Positions 35,415-45,195 of a stretch of DNA of 64,000 bases are shown piece after piece (positions within the stretch are counted from its first letter, which is position 1; every line of letters begins with the position of its first letter). Source of the DNA: Clostridium sp. Ade.TY (GTDB lineage: Bacteria > Bacillota > Clostridia > Clostridiales > Clostridiaceae); NCBI RefSeq assembly GCF_000498355.1, contig NZ_AVSV01000003.1, forward strand, positions 186,001 through 250,000, written 5' to 3'. A model generated the notes under the pieces. The model was given only the letters and a program-made list of their open reading frames with translations, had not been told where the DNA came from and ran no database searches. Made by a program: the position numbers and the translations under genes.

Positions 35415-35891
35415 ATGGATGACAAGTTAACACATTTTGATAATAAAGGAAATGCAGTTATGGTTGATGTAACTCTAAAAAATAAGACAGAAAGAGTTGC
35501 TATAGCTACAGGAAAAGTTAAAACAAATAAAGAAATAATAAGTAGAATAAAAGAAGGTACAATAGGAAAAGGCGATGTTTTAGCTGTTGCTAGAGTTGCT
35601 GGAATTATGGCAATAAAAAGAACATCAGACTTAATTCCAATGTGTCATCCAATAATGATAGATGGATGTAGTATAGATTTTGAAATAGATGAAGAAAACT
35701 CAGAAATAATAATAAATTCCAAAGTTAAAATTGTTGATAAAACAGGAGTTGAAATGGAAGCATTAACTGGTGTTTCAGTTGCTGCACTTACTATATATGA
35801 TATGTGTAAGGCTGTAGATAAGAGAATGAAAATCGGCGGAATACATTTAGTTAAGAAAACTGGTGGAAAAAGTGGAGAGTTTAATTTTTAA
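35415..35891 (+). CDS. moaC: Cyclic pyranopterin monophosphate synthase MoaC
   Basis: 158 residues. Second step of molybdenum cofactor synthesis, acting on the MoaA product. Conserved [15 protein letters not shown] at the start, [19 protein letters not shown] near 74-92 and the active-site [20 protein letters not shown] near 118-137, with KTGGKSG at the end. ATG 35415 follows aaaaggagaa. A start 48 bases upstream is open but would overlap the preceding gene out of frame. Confidence 0.95.
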   Translation: MDDKLTHFDNKGNAVMVDVTLKNKTERVAIATGKVKTNKEIISRIKEGTIGKGDVLAVARVAGIMAIKRTSDLIPMCHPIMIDGCSIDFEIDEENSEIIINSKVKIVDKTGVEMEALTGVSVAALTIYDMCKAVDKRMKIGGIHLVKKTGGKSGEFNF

Positions 35892-35908
35892 AACTTTGAG
35901 GTGGTAGT

Positions 35909-36880
35909 ATGTTAGATAAATTTGGGAGAAATATAGACTACCTTAGAATTTCTATTACTGATAAGTGCAATTTAAGATGTATATATTGTATGCCGGAGAA
36001 GGAAAATACTTTTTGTAGTAATGATAAAAAACTTACTAATAATGAAATACAAAGAATAGTTAACTTATCTTCTAAGCTTGGTATTAGAAAAGTAAGACTT
36101 ACAGGAGGGGAACCTCTTGTAATGGATGGGGTAGTAGATTTAATAAATAATATAAATTCAATTGAAGGAATAGAAGAAATAGCAATAACTACAAATGCTA
36201 TATTATTAGATGATAAGATTGAGACATTAGCAAGGTGTGGGCTTAAAAAAGTAAATATAAGTTTAGATACATTAAAAGAAGATAAATATTTTAAAATTAC
36301 AAGAGGTGGAGATTTAAATAAAGTATTATCTGCAATAAATAAAGGTATAAAACTTGGTATTAAAATTAAGCTTAATGTAGTTATAGTTGAAGGTATTAAT
36401 GATGATGAAATATTAGATTTAATAGATTTAACAAAAAAAATTCCTGTTGATGTTAGATTTATAGAGCTTATGCCAATTGGAGAAGGTAAAAAATTTAAAG
36501 GTTTATCTAATGAGAGTTTATTTGAATTTATAAAGAAAAATAATATCGAATTTGAATATATTAATAGAAATTCTCATGATGGACCAGCAGAATATATAAA
36601 GCTTAAAGATTCTTTAGGAAGAGTTGGTTTTATAAGTGCAATGAGTAATTGTTTTTGTAAAGAATGTAATAGAATAAGAATTACAACTGATGGATTTTTA
36701 AAGCAATGTTTAAATTGGAAAAGTGAAATAAATTTAAAGTCTATAATAAAATCAGGTGCAACTGATGATGAGATAAAAGATATAATTGAAAAAGCTATAT
36801 ATAATAAGCCAGAAAAATATCTTTTTAAAAGTATGGATAAGAATAAAGAAATAAAATTTATGAATGAAATAGGAGGATAA
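35909..36880 (+). CDS. moaA: GTP 3',8-cyclase MoaA
   Basis: 323 residues. Radical SAM enzyme that opens molybdenum cofactor synthesis from GTP. The radical SAM cluster is C20-x3-C24-x2-C27 (DKCNLRCIYCMPE), followed by RLTGGEPLV. A second Fe-S site lies near 251-267 (CFCKECNRIRITTDGFLKQC). It ends in GG, the conserved C-terminal pair essential for catalysis. The Shine-Dalgarno gaggtgg precedes ATG. Three bases separate its stop from the MOSC gene. Confidence 0.96.
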   Translation: MLDKFGRNIDYLRISITDKCNLRCIYCMPEKENTFCSNDKKLTNNEIQRIVNLSSKLGIRKVRLTGGEPLVMDGVVDLINNINSIEGIEEIAITTNAILLDDKIETLARCGLKKVNISLDTLKEDKYFKITRGGDLNKVLSAINKGIKLGIKIKLNVVIVEGINDDEILDLIDLTKKIPVDVRFIELMPIGEGKKFKGLSNESLFEFIKKNNIEFEYINRNSHDGPAEYIKLKDSLGRVGFISAMSNCFCKECNRIRITTDGFLKQCLNWKSEINLKSIIKSGATDDEIKDIIEKAIYNKPEKYLFKSMDKNKEIKFMNEIGG

Positions 36881-36883
36881 TTC

Positions 36884-37312
36884 ATGGCAAAAGTAGAAGC
36901 AATTTGTACAAGTCCTAAAAAGGGAACTGCAAAAAAACAAGTAGAAGAAGCTATTTTTATAGAAGATTTTGGAATAAAAGATGATGCTCATGCAGGAAAA
37001 TGGCACAGACAAGTAAGTCTTTTAGAGCTTAAAAAGATAGATGATTTTAATAAGCAAGGTGGAAATGTCAAGTTTGGAGACTTTGGAGAAAATATTGTAA
37101 TAGATGGAATAGAAGTTGATAAATTAGATATCGGACAAAAAGTTAAAATTGGTGACGTTATTTTAGAAATAACTCAAATAGGTAAGAAATGTCATAGCGA
37201 ATGTGAAATATTCCATAGAGTTGGAAAATGTATAATGCCTATACATGGTGTATTTAGTAAAGTATTAAAAGGTGGAACTATTAAAGTTAACGATGAAGTA
37301 GAATTAATATAA
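36884..37312 (+). CDS. MOSC domain protein
   Basis: 142 residues, single MOSC domain. The domain marks are KDDAHAGKWHRQVSLLE near 31-47, KFGDFGENIVIDGI near 65 and the Cys-containing GKKCHSECEIFHRVGKC near 103-119, where one Cys would bind sulfur or molybdenum cofactor. MOSC proteins deliver or sulfurate the cofactor. As last gene of the narB operon it probably handles finished cofactor. Followed by a terminator shared with the converging gene. Confidence 0.9.
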   Translation: MAKVEAICTSPKKGTAKKQVEEAIFIEDFGIKDDAHAGKWHRQVSLLELKKIDDFNKQGGNVKFGDFGENIVIDGIEVDKLDIGQKVKIGDVILEITQIGKKCHSECEIFHRVGKCIMPIHGVFSKVLKGGTIKVNDEVELI

Positions 37313-37313
37313 T

Positions 37314-37350
37314 AAAAAAAATGACTATCAATTTGATAGTCATTTTTTTA
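37314..37350. terminator. Bidirectional intrinsic terminator
   Basis: Stem atgactatca / tgatagtcat (37321-37330, 37334-37343) extended by A and T runs, at the end of the molybdenum operon and of the converging yjeM gene. Confidence 0.9.
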
Positions 37351-37355
37351 TAAAT

Positions 37356-38852
37356 TTATTTTAATTTCATTTTCTTTTCGTATCTATCATAAAGAATCAA
37401 TGCAATTGTACCAAATATTATAGGTCCTGCAATTTGGAATAATGTTGCAACATAATCTCCAGAGTCTAAAGCAGGTTTAATTATTGTAAATATATTTGCA
37501 AAAGCAATAGTAATTATTACAATAGCAGTCCAAATTTTTGTTGCAGTATGACTCTTATACATAACGAATGGTTTATGTATTTCTTCCTTTTTCTTAAATG
37601 AGATAAATGCAAATGCTATAAATGCATAAGGTATAGTCATCGCAACGTTACTCATAAGTATTAAGTAGTTTAAGAAAGCTGATGCAGTCTTACCACCAAG
37701 TGAAGAAATTAATATTATAGCAACAACTATTATACATTGAACCCACATTGCATTTTTTGGCATATTATTTTCATCAAGTTTACTCCATGATTTTGGCCAT
37801 ATTTCTTTTGGAGTTCCTTCAATAAGTTGTTTAATAGGTGAATAAGTTAAAGTGAAGAATGAACCCATTAAAGCTAAGAACATTGAAAGCCCTATAAATC
37901 TTGCAAACCAAGCACCAAGCACTTGAGCTCCAGCAGTTCCAAGATTAAATGCTAGTCCTAAAGTATAGCCTAAATTACTCATAACAACATAACCAGCGTT
38001 TGCCATATTTACTGTTGAAGAATTTAATGTTGTTGACCAGTTAGTAAAGAAACCAACACATAATATTCCTAAAGAATAACCAATAGCAATAACTACAGCT
38101 GCTATTTTAATTCCTCTTGGAAATGTTTTTTCTGGGTTTTCAGTTTGGTCAACTAATCCACCAATTGCTTCAAGTCCACCATAAGCAAAAATTGCAAATA
38201 CCATAAATCCTAATACACCAATTGGTGATTGATAGGTTGGATTTGGTGATGAAATAAATGAGTATGTACTAATTGGTTGAGCAAGTTCGAATTTGTTTAC
38301 AACAAGAACTACTACTGCGCCAACTAATAAAACTATATTTGCTAAAGCTATAAAAGTACCACCGATTGAAGTAACTTTTGTTATACTCTTTAATCCTTTT
38401 GAAGCAGCAAATGTGATTATAACAAAAAGAGCTATACCAAGTAATGCCATTGTATGAGAAGCACTCATTCCAAAAAGACTCCAAGTTGAAGTTTTATCTT
38501 CTCCAAATATAACATTAGAAAGTGGTACCCAAATTGATGATGATGTAGAAACCATCCAAATTATATATGAAGTATACCACATAAAAGTAACTATAAATGC
38601 ATATTTAGGTCCAACAGATTTATTCATCCATGAATAAATTCCACCTTTTTCATCTTTAAAAGCAGCACCGTATTCTGCAAGCATAAATGAATATGGAATG
38701 AAGAATGTAATTGCTGAAAGTATATACCAAGGTATAGCTGAATATCCCATAAGTAGGAATGCTCTAGCTATATTTGTAAATCCAAAAACTGATGTAAATG
38801 TCATTAATATTAGTGCTATTAATGTAAGTTTTTTATTATTATGTTTACTCAT
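37356..38852 (-). CDS. yjeM: YjeM-type amino acid permease (glutamate/GABA family)
   Basis: 498 residues, about 13 membrane helices of the APC superfamily. The opening FTSVFGFTNIARAFLLMGYS, the GGIYSWMNKSVGP segment and FMWYTSYIIWMVSTSSSIWVP closely resemble E. coli YjeM. Family members exchange or import amino acids such as glutamate; the substrate is untested. aggagg lies before the ATG. A single gene, ending against the molybdenum operon. A second APC permease, of different type, occurs at 63083. Confidence 0.85.
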   Translation of the reverse strand: MSKHNNKKLTLIALILMTFTSVFGFTNIARAFLLMGYSAIPWYILSAITFFIPYSFMLAEYGAAFKDEKGGIYSWMNKSVGPKYAFIVTFMWYTSYIIWMVSTSSSIWVPLSNVIFGEDKTSTWSLFGMSASHTMALLGIALFVIITFAASKGLKSITKVTSIGGTFIALANIVLLVGAVVVLVVNKFELAQPISTYSFISSPNPTYQSPIGVLGFMVFAIFAYGGLEAIGGLVDQTENPEKTFPRGIKIAAVVIAIGYSLGILCVGFFTNWSTTLNSSTVNMANAGYVVMSNLGYTLGLAFNLGTAGAQVLGAWFARFIGLSMFLALMGSFFTLTYSPIKQLIEGTPKEIWPKSWSKLDENNMPKNAMWVQCIIVVAIILISSLGGKTASAFLNYLILMSNVAMTIPYAFIAFAFISFKKKEEIHKPFVMYKSHTATKIWTAIVIITIAFANIFTIIKPALDSGDYVATLFQIAGPIIFGTIALILYDRYEKKMKLK

Positions 38853-39084
38853 AAAGTTCCTCCTAAGAAGTAATGTTAATAATTTACTTTAACACATTAA
38901 AGTTATGAAATAATGAAGCATATATTAATATTATGTTAATAGTATTTAATAATATATGATTAGAAAAATAAATTTAAATGTAATAATAAAGATAAGTACA
39001 TAGAATGTTCAATAAAATTTAAAAATTAATACATTTAATGCTGATAATATTAAAAGTATTATCAATAATTTTTGGAGGTCAGTT

Positions 39085-41244
39085 ATGAAAAAAATTCTTT
39101 CTATATTTAAGAGAGATATGAAGGCAATAATAAAGAATCCAGTTGCTATTTTAATAATTGGTGGTCTTTGTATTATTCCTTCACTTTATGCATGGGTAAA
39201 TATAAAAGCTTGCTGGAATCCATATGAAAACACTAGTACAGTACCTATTGCTGTAGTAAATAATGATAAAGGAGCAACATTTGATAATAAAAATATAGAT
39301 ATTGGAAAAGATGTTGTTTCAGAACTTAAAAATAATAAAGCTATAGGATGGACTTTTGTAGATTCAAAGAAGGCAGAGCTTGGGATTTTAAATGGGGATT
39401 ATTATGCAGTAATTGAAATTCCAGAAGATTTTTCTAAGGACTTAACAAGTCTTGCAACAGATAAGCCAGTTAAACCTGAAATTATATATAAAGTTGATAC
39501 AAAATCAAATCCAGTTGCAGGAAAGATAACAGAGGTGGCTGAAGAACAATTAGTTGATCAAATAAAATCTAATTTTGTTGCTACAGTAAACCAAACAATT
39601 TTTTCATCACTAAATAATGTTGGAAAAAGTCTTGAAGCAAATAAGGATCAAATAATAGGATTAAAAGATGCAATAATAAAAATAGATAAAAATATGGATC
39701 TTATAATTAGTACATTAAATTCAACAAATGGTAATGCGAAAAATCTTAATACATATTTAAATAGTATAAAATCAACTATACCAGAATTAACAAAAGGTAT
39801 AGATGCAATACAAGATGGTGCTACTCAATCAAAAAAATTAACTACATACACAAAAAATGTTATAAACAATTCATTTGATAGTTTAGATATAAATATTGAT
39901 CAAATAAGTGCATCAAATAAAAAAATAAACTCTCTTATAAATAGCTTAAATGATTCAATATTATCTGGAAGTAAAGATGGGGTAGGTACAACTATATCAG
40001 CATTAAAACAAGAAATAGACTATACAAGTAATAATATTGATAATGTTATTAAATTTTTAAAGGAATTAAATAAAAAATCTAATAACCCTAATTTAGAAAG
40101 TATAATTACTTCATTAGATAGTTTAAAAACATCATTAAATAATGAAAAAGATAAGTTAAATAGTCTAGAAAGCTCTTTTAATTCACAAGGTGAATTAAGC
40201 TCAGGAATTGTTAAAGATATAACTTCAATAAATTCAAGTATGAGTAATAAATTAAAAAATACATTAAGTGAATATAATTCTTCATCTAAAGAATCAATAA
40301 ATAAAATATGTAATAGCTATATAGATGCTACAAATGAAGCAAATAAGCTTTTAGATGGTTCAAAGAAATTAGCTGGTAGTATTGAAGGGATACTTAATTC
40401 AGGAATAGATGCTACAAATTTAACATCTGATATATCAAATGATTTAATTAAAAAATTTAATTATTTTAAAGGCAATATAAGTGAATTAAGCAAAAATCTT
40501 CAGGCTATAAAGGATAATAATTTAAGTGAAATAGTAACAATCCTTCAAAGTAAGCCAGAAATTATGGGCTCATATATTTCAAGTCCATTTAATGTTAAAG
40601 ATGAGTCAATTTATAAGATAGCAAACTATGGCTCTGGTATGGCACCAATATATTCCGTACTTGCAAGTTGGGTTGGATGCCTTGTTTTAACATCATTACT
40701 TTCTACTGAAATAAAACCATTTGAAGGAAGTGAAAATCTTACAATAAGAGATAAATATTTAGGTAAGCTTGTAACATTTGTTTTTCTTGCTGTTATACAA
40801 GGTTTTATTATAGCTTTAGGAGATAAATTTATATTAGGAGTTCAAACAGTTAATACACCGTTATTTATTTTATTTGGAGTATTATCATCATTTAGCTTCT
40901 GTATAATAGTTTATACCTTAGTTTCATTATTTAGAAATGTTGGTAAAGCATTAGCTATAATATATATGGTAATACAAATAGCAGGTTCAGGAGGAAGTTA
41001 TCCAATTCAGGTAGACCCTAAATTCTTTAGAGTATTACAACCACTTTTTCCATTTACATATGCACTTGGTGGATATAGAGAAGCAATAGCAGGACCTCTT
41101 ATAAGTAGCGTTGTGTTGGATATAGTAATGTTGCTTCTATTTGCAGGAGTATTCTTTGTAATAGGAACGTTCTTTAAAGAAAAGATATGGAAATATGTAA
41201 AGAAATTTGAGGATAAGTTTGAGGAATCAAGAATAGCTGAATAA
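39085..41244 (+). CDS. YhgE/Pip domain membrane protein (first of a tandem pair)
   Basis: 719 residues. N-terminal membrane helix after a basic start (KRDMKAIIKNP, then AILIIGGLCIIPSLYAWVNI). A large extracytoplasmic domain follows, with long coiled-coil, Ser/Asn-rich helices (about 180-510). Five or six C-terminal helices (about 535-705) form an ABC-2-like permease region ending FPFTYALGGYREAIAGP. YhgE/Pip proteins include the lactococcal phage infection protein and the EsaA subunit of type VII secretion. ggaggt precedes the ATG. The next gene encodes a paralogue of identical length. Confidence 0.88.
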   Translation: MKKILSIFKRDMKAIIKNPVAILIIGGLCIIPSLYAWVNIKACWNPYENTSTVPIAVVNNDKGATFDNKNIDIGKDVVSELKNNKAIGWTFVDSKKAELGILNGDYYAVIEIPEDFSKDLTSLATDKPVKPEIIYKVDTKSNPVAGKITEVAEEQLVDQIKSNFVATVNQTIFSSLNNVGKSLEANKDQIIGLKDAIIKIDKNMDLIISTLNSTNGNAKNLNTYLNSIKSTIPELTKGIDAIQDGATQSKKLTTYTKNVINNSFDSLDINIDQISASNKKINSLINSLNDSILSGSKDGVGTTISALKQEIDYTSNNIDNVIKFLKELNKKSNNPNLESIITSLDSLKTSLNNEKDKLNSLESSFNSQGELSSGIVKDITSINSSMSNKLKNTLSEYNSSSKESINKICNSYIDATNEANKLLDGSKKLAGSIEGILNSGIDATNLTSDISNDLIKKFNYFKGNISELSKNLQAIKDNNLSEIVTILQSKPEIMGSYISSPFNVKDESIYKIANYGSGMAPIYSVLASWVGCLVLTSLLSTEIKPFEGSENLTIRDKYLGKLVTFVFLAVIQGFIIALGDKFILGVQTVNTPLFILFGVLSSFSFCIIVYTLVSLFRNVGKALAIIYMVIQIAGSGGSYPIQVDPKFFRVLQPLFPFTYALGGYREAIAGPLISSVVLDIVMLLLFAGVFFVIGTFFKEKIWKYVKKFEDKFEESRIAE

Positions 41245-41280
41245 AATTTTGGCTTCGTGAGATTATTATAGGAGGATGTT

Positions 41281-43440
41281 ATGAAGAAAATATTTAAAAT
41301 TTTCAAAAGGGATTTGAAAAATATTATTAAAAATCCAGCAGCAATAATAATTGTAACTGGCTTATTCTTTATTCCTTCACTTTATGCCTGGGTTAATATA
41401 AAAGCTTGCTGGAATCCTTATGTAAATACAGGATCTCTTCCAGTAGCAGTTGTAAATGAAGATACAGGAACCACATTTAATGGTAAAAATATTAATGTCG
41501 GTAATGAAATAGTAGAGGAATTAAAGAAAAATAAAGATATAGGCTGGAAGTTTGTTGGTAATTGGGAAGGTAATTATGGATTAAATGAAGGAAATTATTA
41601 TGCACTTATAGAAATTCCACAAAATTTTTCAAGTGATTTAACAAGCCTTTTAAGTTCAAGTCCAATAAAACCAGATATAATATATAAAGCAAATGAAAAA
41701 GCAAATGCTATAGCAACAAAAATAACTCAAGTAGCAGAAAATAAATTAACAGAAGAAATAAAAAGTAATTTTATAAATACTGTAAATGAAGAAGCTTTTA
41801 AATATTTAAATCAATTTGGAGATAATATAAAAACTAATAAACCACAAATATTAGAACTTAAAAATACAATAAATCAGGCAGAAAATAGTATTGATAGAAT
41901 AAGTAATCAATTAAATAATTCTGTTAAACAAATAAGTAATATACAAGGTAGCCTTGGAGGGGTAAAGAAAGATTTACCTTCTATTACAAATTCAATAAAT
42001 AATCTTCAAAGTATGGTTATAGGAAGTAAAGATTTAGCCCTAAATACTAAGTACAGTATTCAAAACTTAGGAAATGGAATTAAAAATGATTTAGTTCAAG
42101 TTCAAATGGTACAAAATAAGTATAATGAACTATTAAATAATATAGCTACAACAACAAAGGATAATTTAGATAAAGAAAAAATTAGTAATACTATAAAAGA
42201 TATGAATTCAATATTAGATTCTATAAATAGTAATATAGATACTACAAAATCAGCTTTAATAAAGATTAATGAAAAAATACATAGTCAATCAATACAAAGT
42301 CAAATAGATAAGTTAAATGGAGTACAAGCTGTAATAAAACAAGAAAAAGATGGATTATCTACTTTAAAATATTTAGTTGATAATAATAAATTTTCAGAAA
42401 AGGGACAAGATGCAATAAATAAGTTAACTGAATTAAATAATAGTTTTTCAAATAAAATAACAGATGCATCAAATAACTTATATAATAATGTAATTCCTTC
42501 ATTAAATTCATTTGCAGATACATTTGCACAAGGCGGAGATAGTGCAAATAATGTATTAGAGGCTAGTAAAATAATTGTACCACAACTAAATGCATTAGCT
42601 AATCTTGGAATAGTAAGTGGAGATGTTGCATCATCACAAATAAAAGATGTTAATGTAAAAGTAGAGGATTTTAGTAAAAAAATCAATAAACTTCAAGAAG
42701 AAACAAAAAATATAACAAGTAAAAATATAGATAGTGCTATAGAGCTATTAAGCAAAAATCCAGAAACTATTGCTTCATTTATGTCATCACCAATAAACGT
42801 AAAGACTGTTGAAGTATATAATACAGGAATATTTGGAGTTGCTCTTGCCCCATTTTATACAGTTTTAGGAATATGGGTTGGAATACTTCTTATGTCAGCA
42901 TTACTTACAACAGAATGTGATGAATTTGAAGATGGTGAAAAGTTAACATTTATTCAAAAACATTTTGGAAAGATGTTATTATTCTTATTTATTGGAATAG
43001 TTCAAACTTTAATAGTAATTTTAGGAGACATACATATACTTGGAATAAATCCAGAAAATACTTTATTGTTATATGGTATGGCGTTACTTTCATGTATAGT
43101 ATTTACTATAATTATATTTACACTAGTATCTTTATTTGGAAATATAGGTAAAGCAATTGCTGTTGTAATAATGGTATTCCAAATAGCTGGTGCAGGAGGT
43201 ATATATCCTATACAAACAAATCCAGAAATATTTAGAATGTTAGAGCCTTTATGGCCATTTACTTACGCTATAGATGGATTTAGGGAAGCTATTGCTGGAC
43301 CTATATGGAGTAGTACAATGAAAGATATAAAGATGTTATGTATATTTGGACTTATATTCTTAGTATTAGGTGTATTTAAAAAGAGTTTAAATAAAGTAAG
43401 AGTATTTATGGAAGAAAAATTTGAAGAAGCTGAATTATAA
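41281..43440 (+). CDS. YhgE/Pip domain membrane protein (second of a tandem pair)
   Basis: 719 residues, same length and layout as its upstream neighbour. Both share FIPSLYAWVNIKACWNPY and the ending FPFTYA(L/I)-GF/GYREAIAGP; the central coiled-coil regions differ more. Membrane protein with a long external stalk and a C-terminal six-helix domain. Thirty-six bases separate the genes, with aggagg 2-3 bases before the ATG region, so they form one operon. A heteromeric complex is a reasonable guess. No WXG100 or EssC-type gene is visible, so a type VII role is unsupported here. Confidence 0.88.
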   Translation: MKKIFKIFKRDLKNIIKNPAAIIIVTGLFFIPSLYAWVNIKACWNPYVNTGSLPVAVVNEDTGTTFNGKNINVGNEIVEELKKNKDIGWKFVGNWEGNYGLNEGNYYALIEIPQNFSSDLTSLLSSSPIKPDIIYKANEKANAIATKITQVAENKLTEEIKSNFINTVNEEAFKYLNQFGDNIKTNKPQILELKNTINQAENSIDRISNQLNNSVKQISNIQGSLGGVKKDLPSITNSINNLQSMVIGSKDLALNTKYSIQNLGNGIKNDLVQVQMVQNKYNELLNNIATTTKDNLDKEKISNTIKDMNSILDSINSNIDTTKSALIKINEKIHSQSIQSQIDKLNGVQAVIKQEKDGLSTLKYLVDNNKFSEKGQDAINKLTELNNSFSNKITDASNNLYNNVIPSLNSFADTFAQGGDSANNVLEASKIIVPQLNALANLGIVSGDVASSQIKDVNVKVEDFSKKINKLQEETKNITSKNIDSAIELLSKNPETIASFMSSPINVKTVEVYNTGIFGVALAPFYTVLGIWVGILLMSALLTTECDEFEDGEKLTFIQKHFGKMLLFLFIGIVQTLIVILGDIHILGINPENTLLLYGMALLSCIVFTIIIFTLVSLFGNIGKAIAVVIMVFQIAGAGGIYPIQTNPEIFRMLEPLWPFTYAIDGFREAIAGPIWSSTMKDIKMLCIFGLIFLVLGVFKKSLNKVRVFMEEKFEEAEL

Positions 43441-43441
43441 A

Positions 43442-43474
43442 AAAAGCTAGGCTAAAATGTAGCCTAGCTTTATT
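43442..43474. terminator. Bidirectional intrinsic terminator
   Basis: 11-bp stem aaagctaggct / agcctagcttt with loop aaaatgt between convergent genes. Confidence 0.85.
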
Positions 43475-44618
43475 ATTTATTATTTATGTCAGATGAGGAT
43501 AATCCTTTTTGCTCTAATTTTTTATTTGTATTTTTTCTAGTAATCTTATAAATTACTCCAAATAGAGGTATACCAAGAAGTAATCCTAAAAATCCAAATA
43601 AACTTCCACCAATTAACATAGCAAACATTACCCATATAGCAGAAAGTCCTATAGAATTGCCAACAACCTTTGGATATATAAGATGTCCTTCAAATTGTTG
43701 TAATACTATTATGAATATAATAAAAATTACAGCTTTAATAGGACTGATTATAAGTATTATTAAAGCTGAAGGAATAGTTCCAATGAATGCTCCGAATATT
43801 GGAATTAAACTTGTTACACCAACTACAAAACCAATTAATAATGCATAAGGAAGTCTTAAAATAAGCATACCTATAAAGCATAAAGTTCCAATTATAACGG
43901 CTTCTGTACATTGTCCTCCAATAAATCTTTGGAAAGTTTCATTAGAAACTCTTCCAACTTCAAGTATTTTATCAGCATGGTTGTCCTTTAAATGAGCATA
44001 CATAAATTTTTTGCATTGGAATATAAGTTTTTCTTTGTTTGCAAGCATATATATTGAAAAAACTAAAGCTAAAAAGAAACTAATTATTCCAGATGTTATG
44101 CTAATAGTTAAATTTAGAAGGTGGTTTAGGGTAAATCCTAATACTTGGCTTGCAACTCCTAAAATATCTTTCCACGCATTCATAAGATTTTTCCAAATAG
44201 AATCAAATCCATCAATTGTACCTAAATTTTTAAGAACAAGTTGTTCAAATGATTGAACATATTGGGGAACATTATCAATTAATTTGGATACGCTATCTAC
44301 AAGCTGTGGAATTATAAATATAACTAAAGTGCTTAATAATCCTATAACTAACAATAAAGTAATAATGATAGCTAAAGGTCTTTTAAATTTAAAGTTTTTA
44401 GATTTTGAAATAGGAGTTAAAATCTTGTTTTCAATTATTCTCATTGGGATATTTAAAACAAAAGCAATTCCTATAGCTATTAAAAATGGACCAGAAATAT
44501 TTAAACCCCAACTAAAAAATTTACCAATAGAAGATAAATTTAAAAGTGTATAAGCCAAAAATATTATATATGTGGAAATTAAAATGGATTGCTTAAATTT
44601 ACTATTTAAATTCTTCAA
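43473..44618 (-). CDS. AI-2E family transporter (PerM-like)
   Basis: 381 residues, eight membrane helices. N-terminal helix pair with GPFLIAIGIAFVLNIPMRIIE, a central amphipathic region (QLVDSVSKLIDNVPQYVQSF), and the family signature in LLIGFVVGVTSLIPIFGAFIGTIP near 268-291, followed by QFEGHLIYPKVVGNSIGLSA. Members include putative AI-2 exporters and Na+/H+ antiporters; substrate unknown. The start is TTG 44618 with aaaggag 8 bases before it. Confidence 0.88.
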   Translation of the reverse strand: MKNLNSKFKQSILISTYIIFLAYTLLNLSSIGKFFSWGLNISGPFLIAIGIAFVLNIPMRIIENKILTPISKSKNFKFKRPLAIIITLLLVIGLLSTLVIFIIPQLVDSVSKLIDNVPQYVQSFEQLVLKNLGTIDGFDSIWKNLMNAWKDILGVASQVLGFTLNHLLNLTISITSGIISFFLALVFSIYMLANKEKLIFQCKKFMYAHLKDNHADKILEVGRVSNETFQRFIGGQCTEAVIIGTLCFIGMLILRLPYALLIGFVVGVTSLIPIFGAFIGTIPSALIILIISPIKAVIFIIFIIVLQQFEGHLIYPKVVGNSIGLSAIWVMFAMLIGGSLFGFLGLLLGIPLFGVIYKITRKNTNKKLEQKGLSSSDINNK

Positions 44619-44720
44619 TTAAATTTCTCCTTTCAATATTCTAAATAAATATAGTTATAAAAAATATTATACATATATAAAAAATTTATATCAATGAAAA
44701 AGGATAAATATTCAAAAAGA

Positions 44721-44750
44721 GAAATGGTAGGATTTTCATCCTACCATTTC
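44721..44750 (-). terminator. Intrinsic terminator of the SASP gene
   Basis: 12-bp stem gaaatggtagga / tcctaccatttc, loop ttttca; on the minus strand it is followed by tctttttg. Confidence 0.85.
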
Positions 44751-44765
44751 AGTTGTAATTTGATA

Positions 44766-44948
44766 TTATTTTATTGTATTCTCGTATTGTTCTACCATTC
44801 TTTTAACCATTTCTCCACCAACGCTTCCACATTGTTTTGAAGATAGGTCTCCGTTGTAGTCAGTGAATGGAACTCCCATTTCATTAGCTACCTCATTTTT
44901 GAATTTTGCTAATCCATCTTTTGCTTCTGGTACTAATTTTTTTGCCAT
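44766..44948 (-). CDS. Alpha/beta-type small acid-soluble spore protein (divergent, Ssp4-like)
   Basis: 60 residues. SASP proteins coat spore DNA and protect it from UV and heat. The first half, VPEAKDGLAKFKNEVANEMG, keeps the family helix and the Glu-containing site cut by germination protease GPR. The second helix GSVGGEMVKRMVEQYE is typical. Between them, TARxN is replaced by LSSKQC (about 35-40), with a Cys and no conserved Arg/Asn, so it is a divergent member. Clostridia carry several SASPs, and variant types with changed mid-region affect heat resistance in C. perfringens. Shine-Dalgarno aaggagg. Confidence 0.9.
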   Translation of the reverse strand: MAKKLVPEAKDGLAKFKNEVANEMGVPFTDYNGDLSSKQCGSVGGEMVKRMVEQYENTIK

Positions 44949-44980
44949 TGTTCATTCCTCCTTATACGAGATGTTTTTTT

Positions 44981-45043
44981 GTAAAGTTTATTTGATTTAC
45001 TTTACAATCATAGTTTATGTTTTTTTAGAATTTATAAACTATG
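44981..45043 (-). other. Two inverted repeats in the SASP upstream region
   Basis: GTAAAGT-N11-ACTTTAC (44981-45005) and CATAGTTTAT-N15-ATAAACTATG (45009-45043) lie 33-95 bases before the SASP start. They may be leader hairpins or operators. I did not find a convincing sigma-G promoter in this stretch. Confidence 0.4.
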
Positions 45044-45195
45044 TTTCTAAAACCAGTTATGGAATATTTAAGAAATAAATTTTTCTAAAAAGTTTTTAGA
45101 TTTTAATCTTTATATTTCATATCTGGTAATAGATTATTTATAGTTTAACCAAGAAAGAAAAAAATACTACAAAAAATTAATCCAATTTATACCTT

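Noticed and set aside
42300-42686. 128-residue minus-strand frame
   Set aside because: Antisense shadow of the second YhgE gene, low-complexity composition, no ribosome site.
39085-43440. Type VII secretion locus
   Set aside because: Only YhgE/Pip proteins are present; no WXG100 substrate, EssC-type ATPase or EssB is seen.
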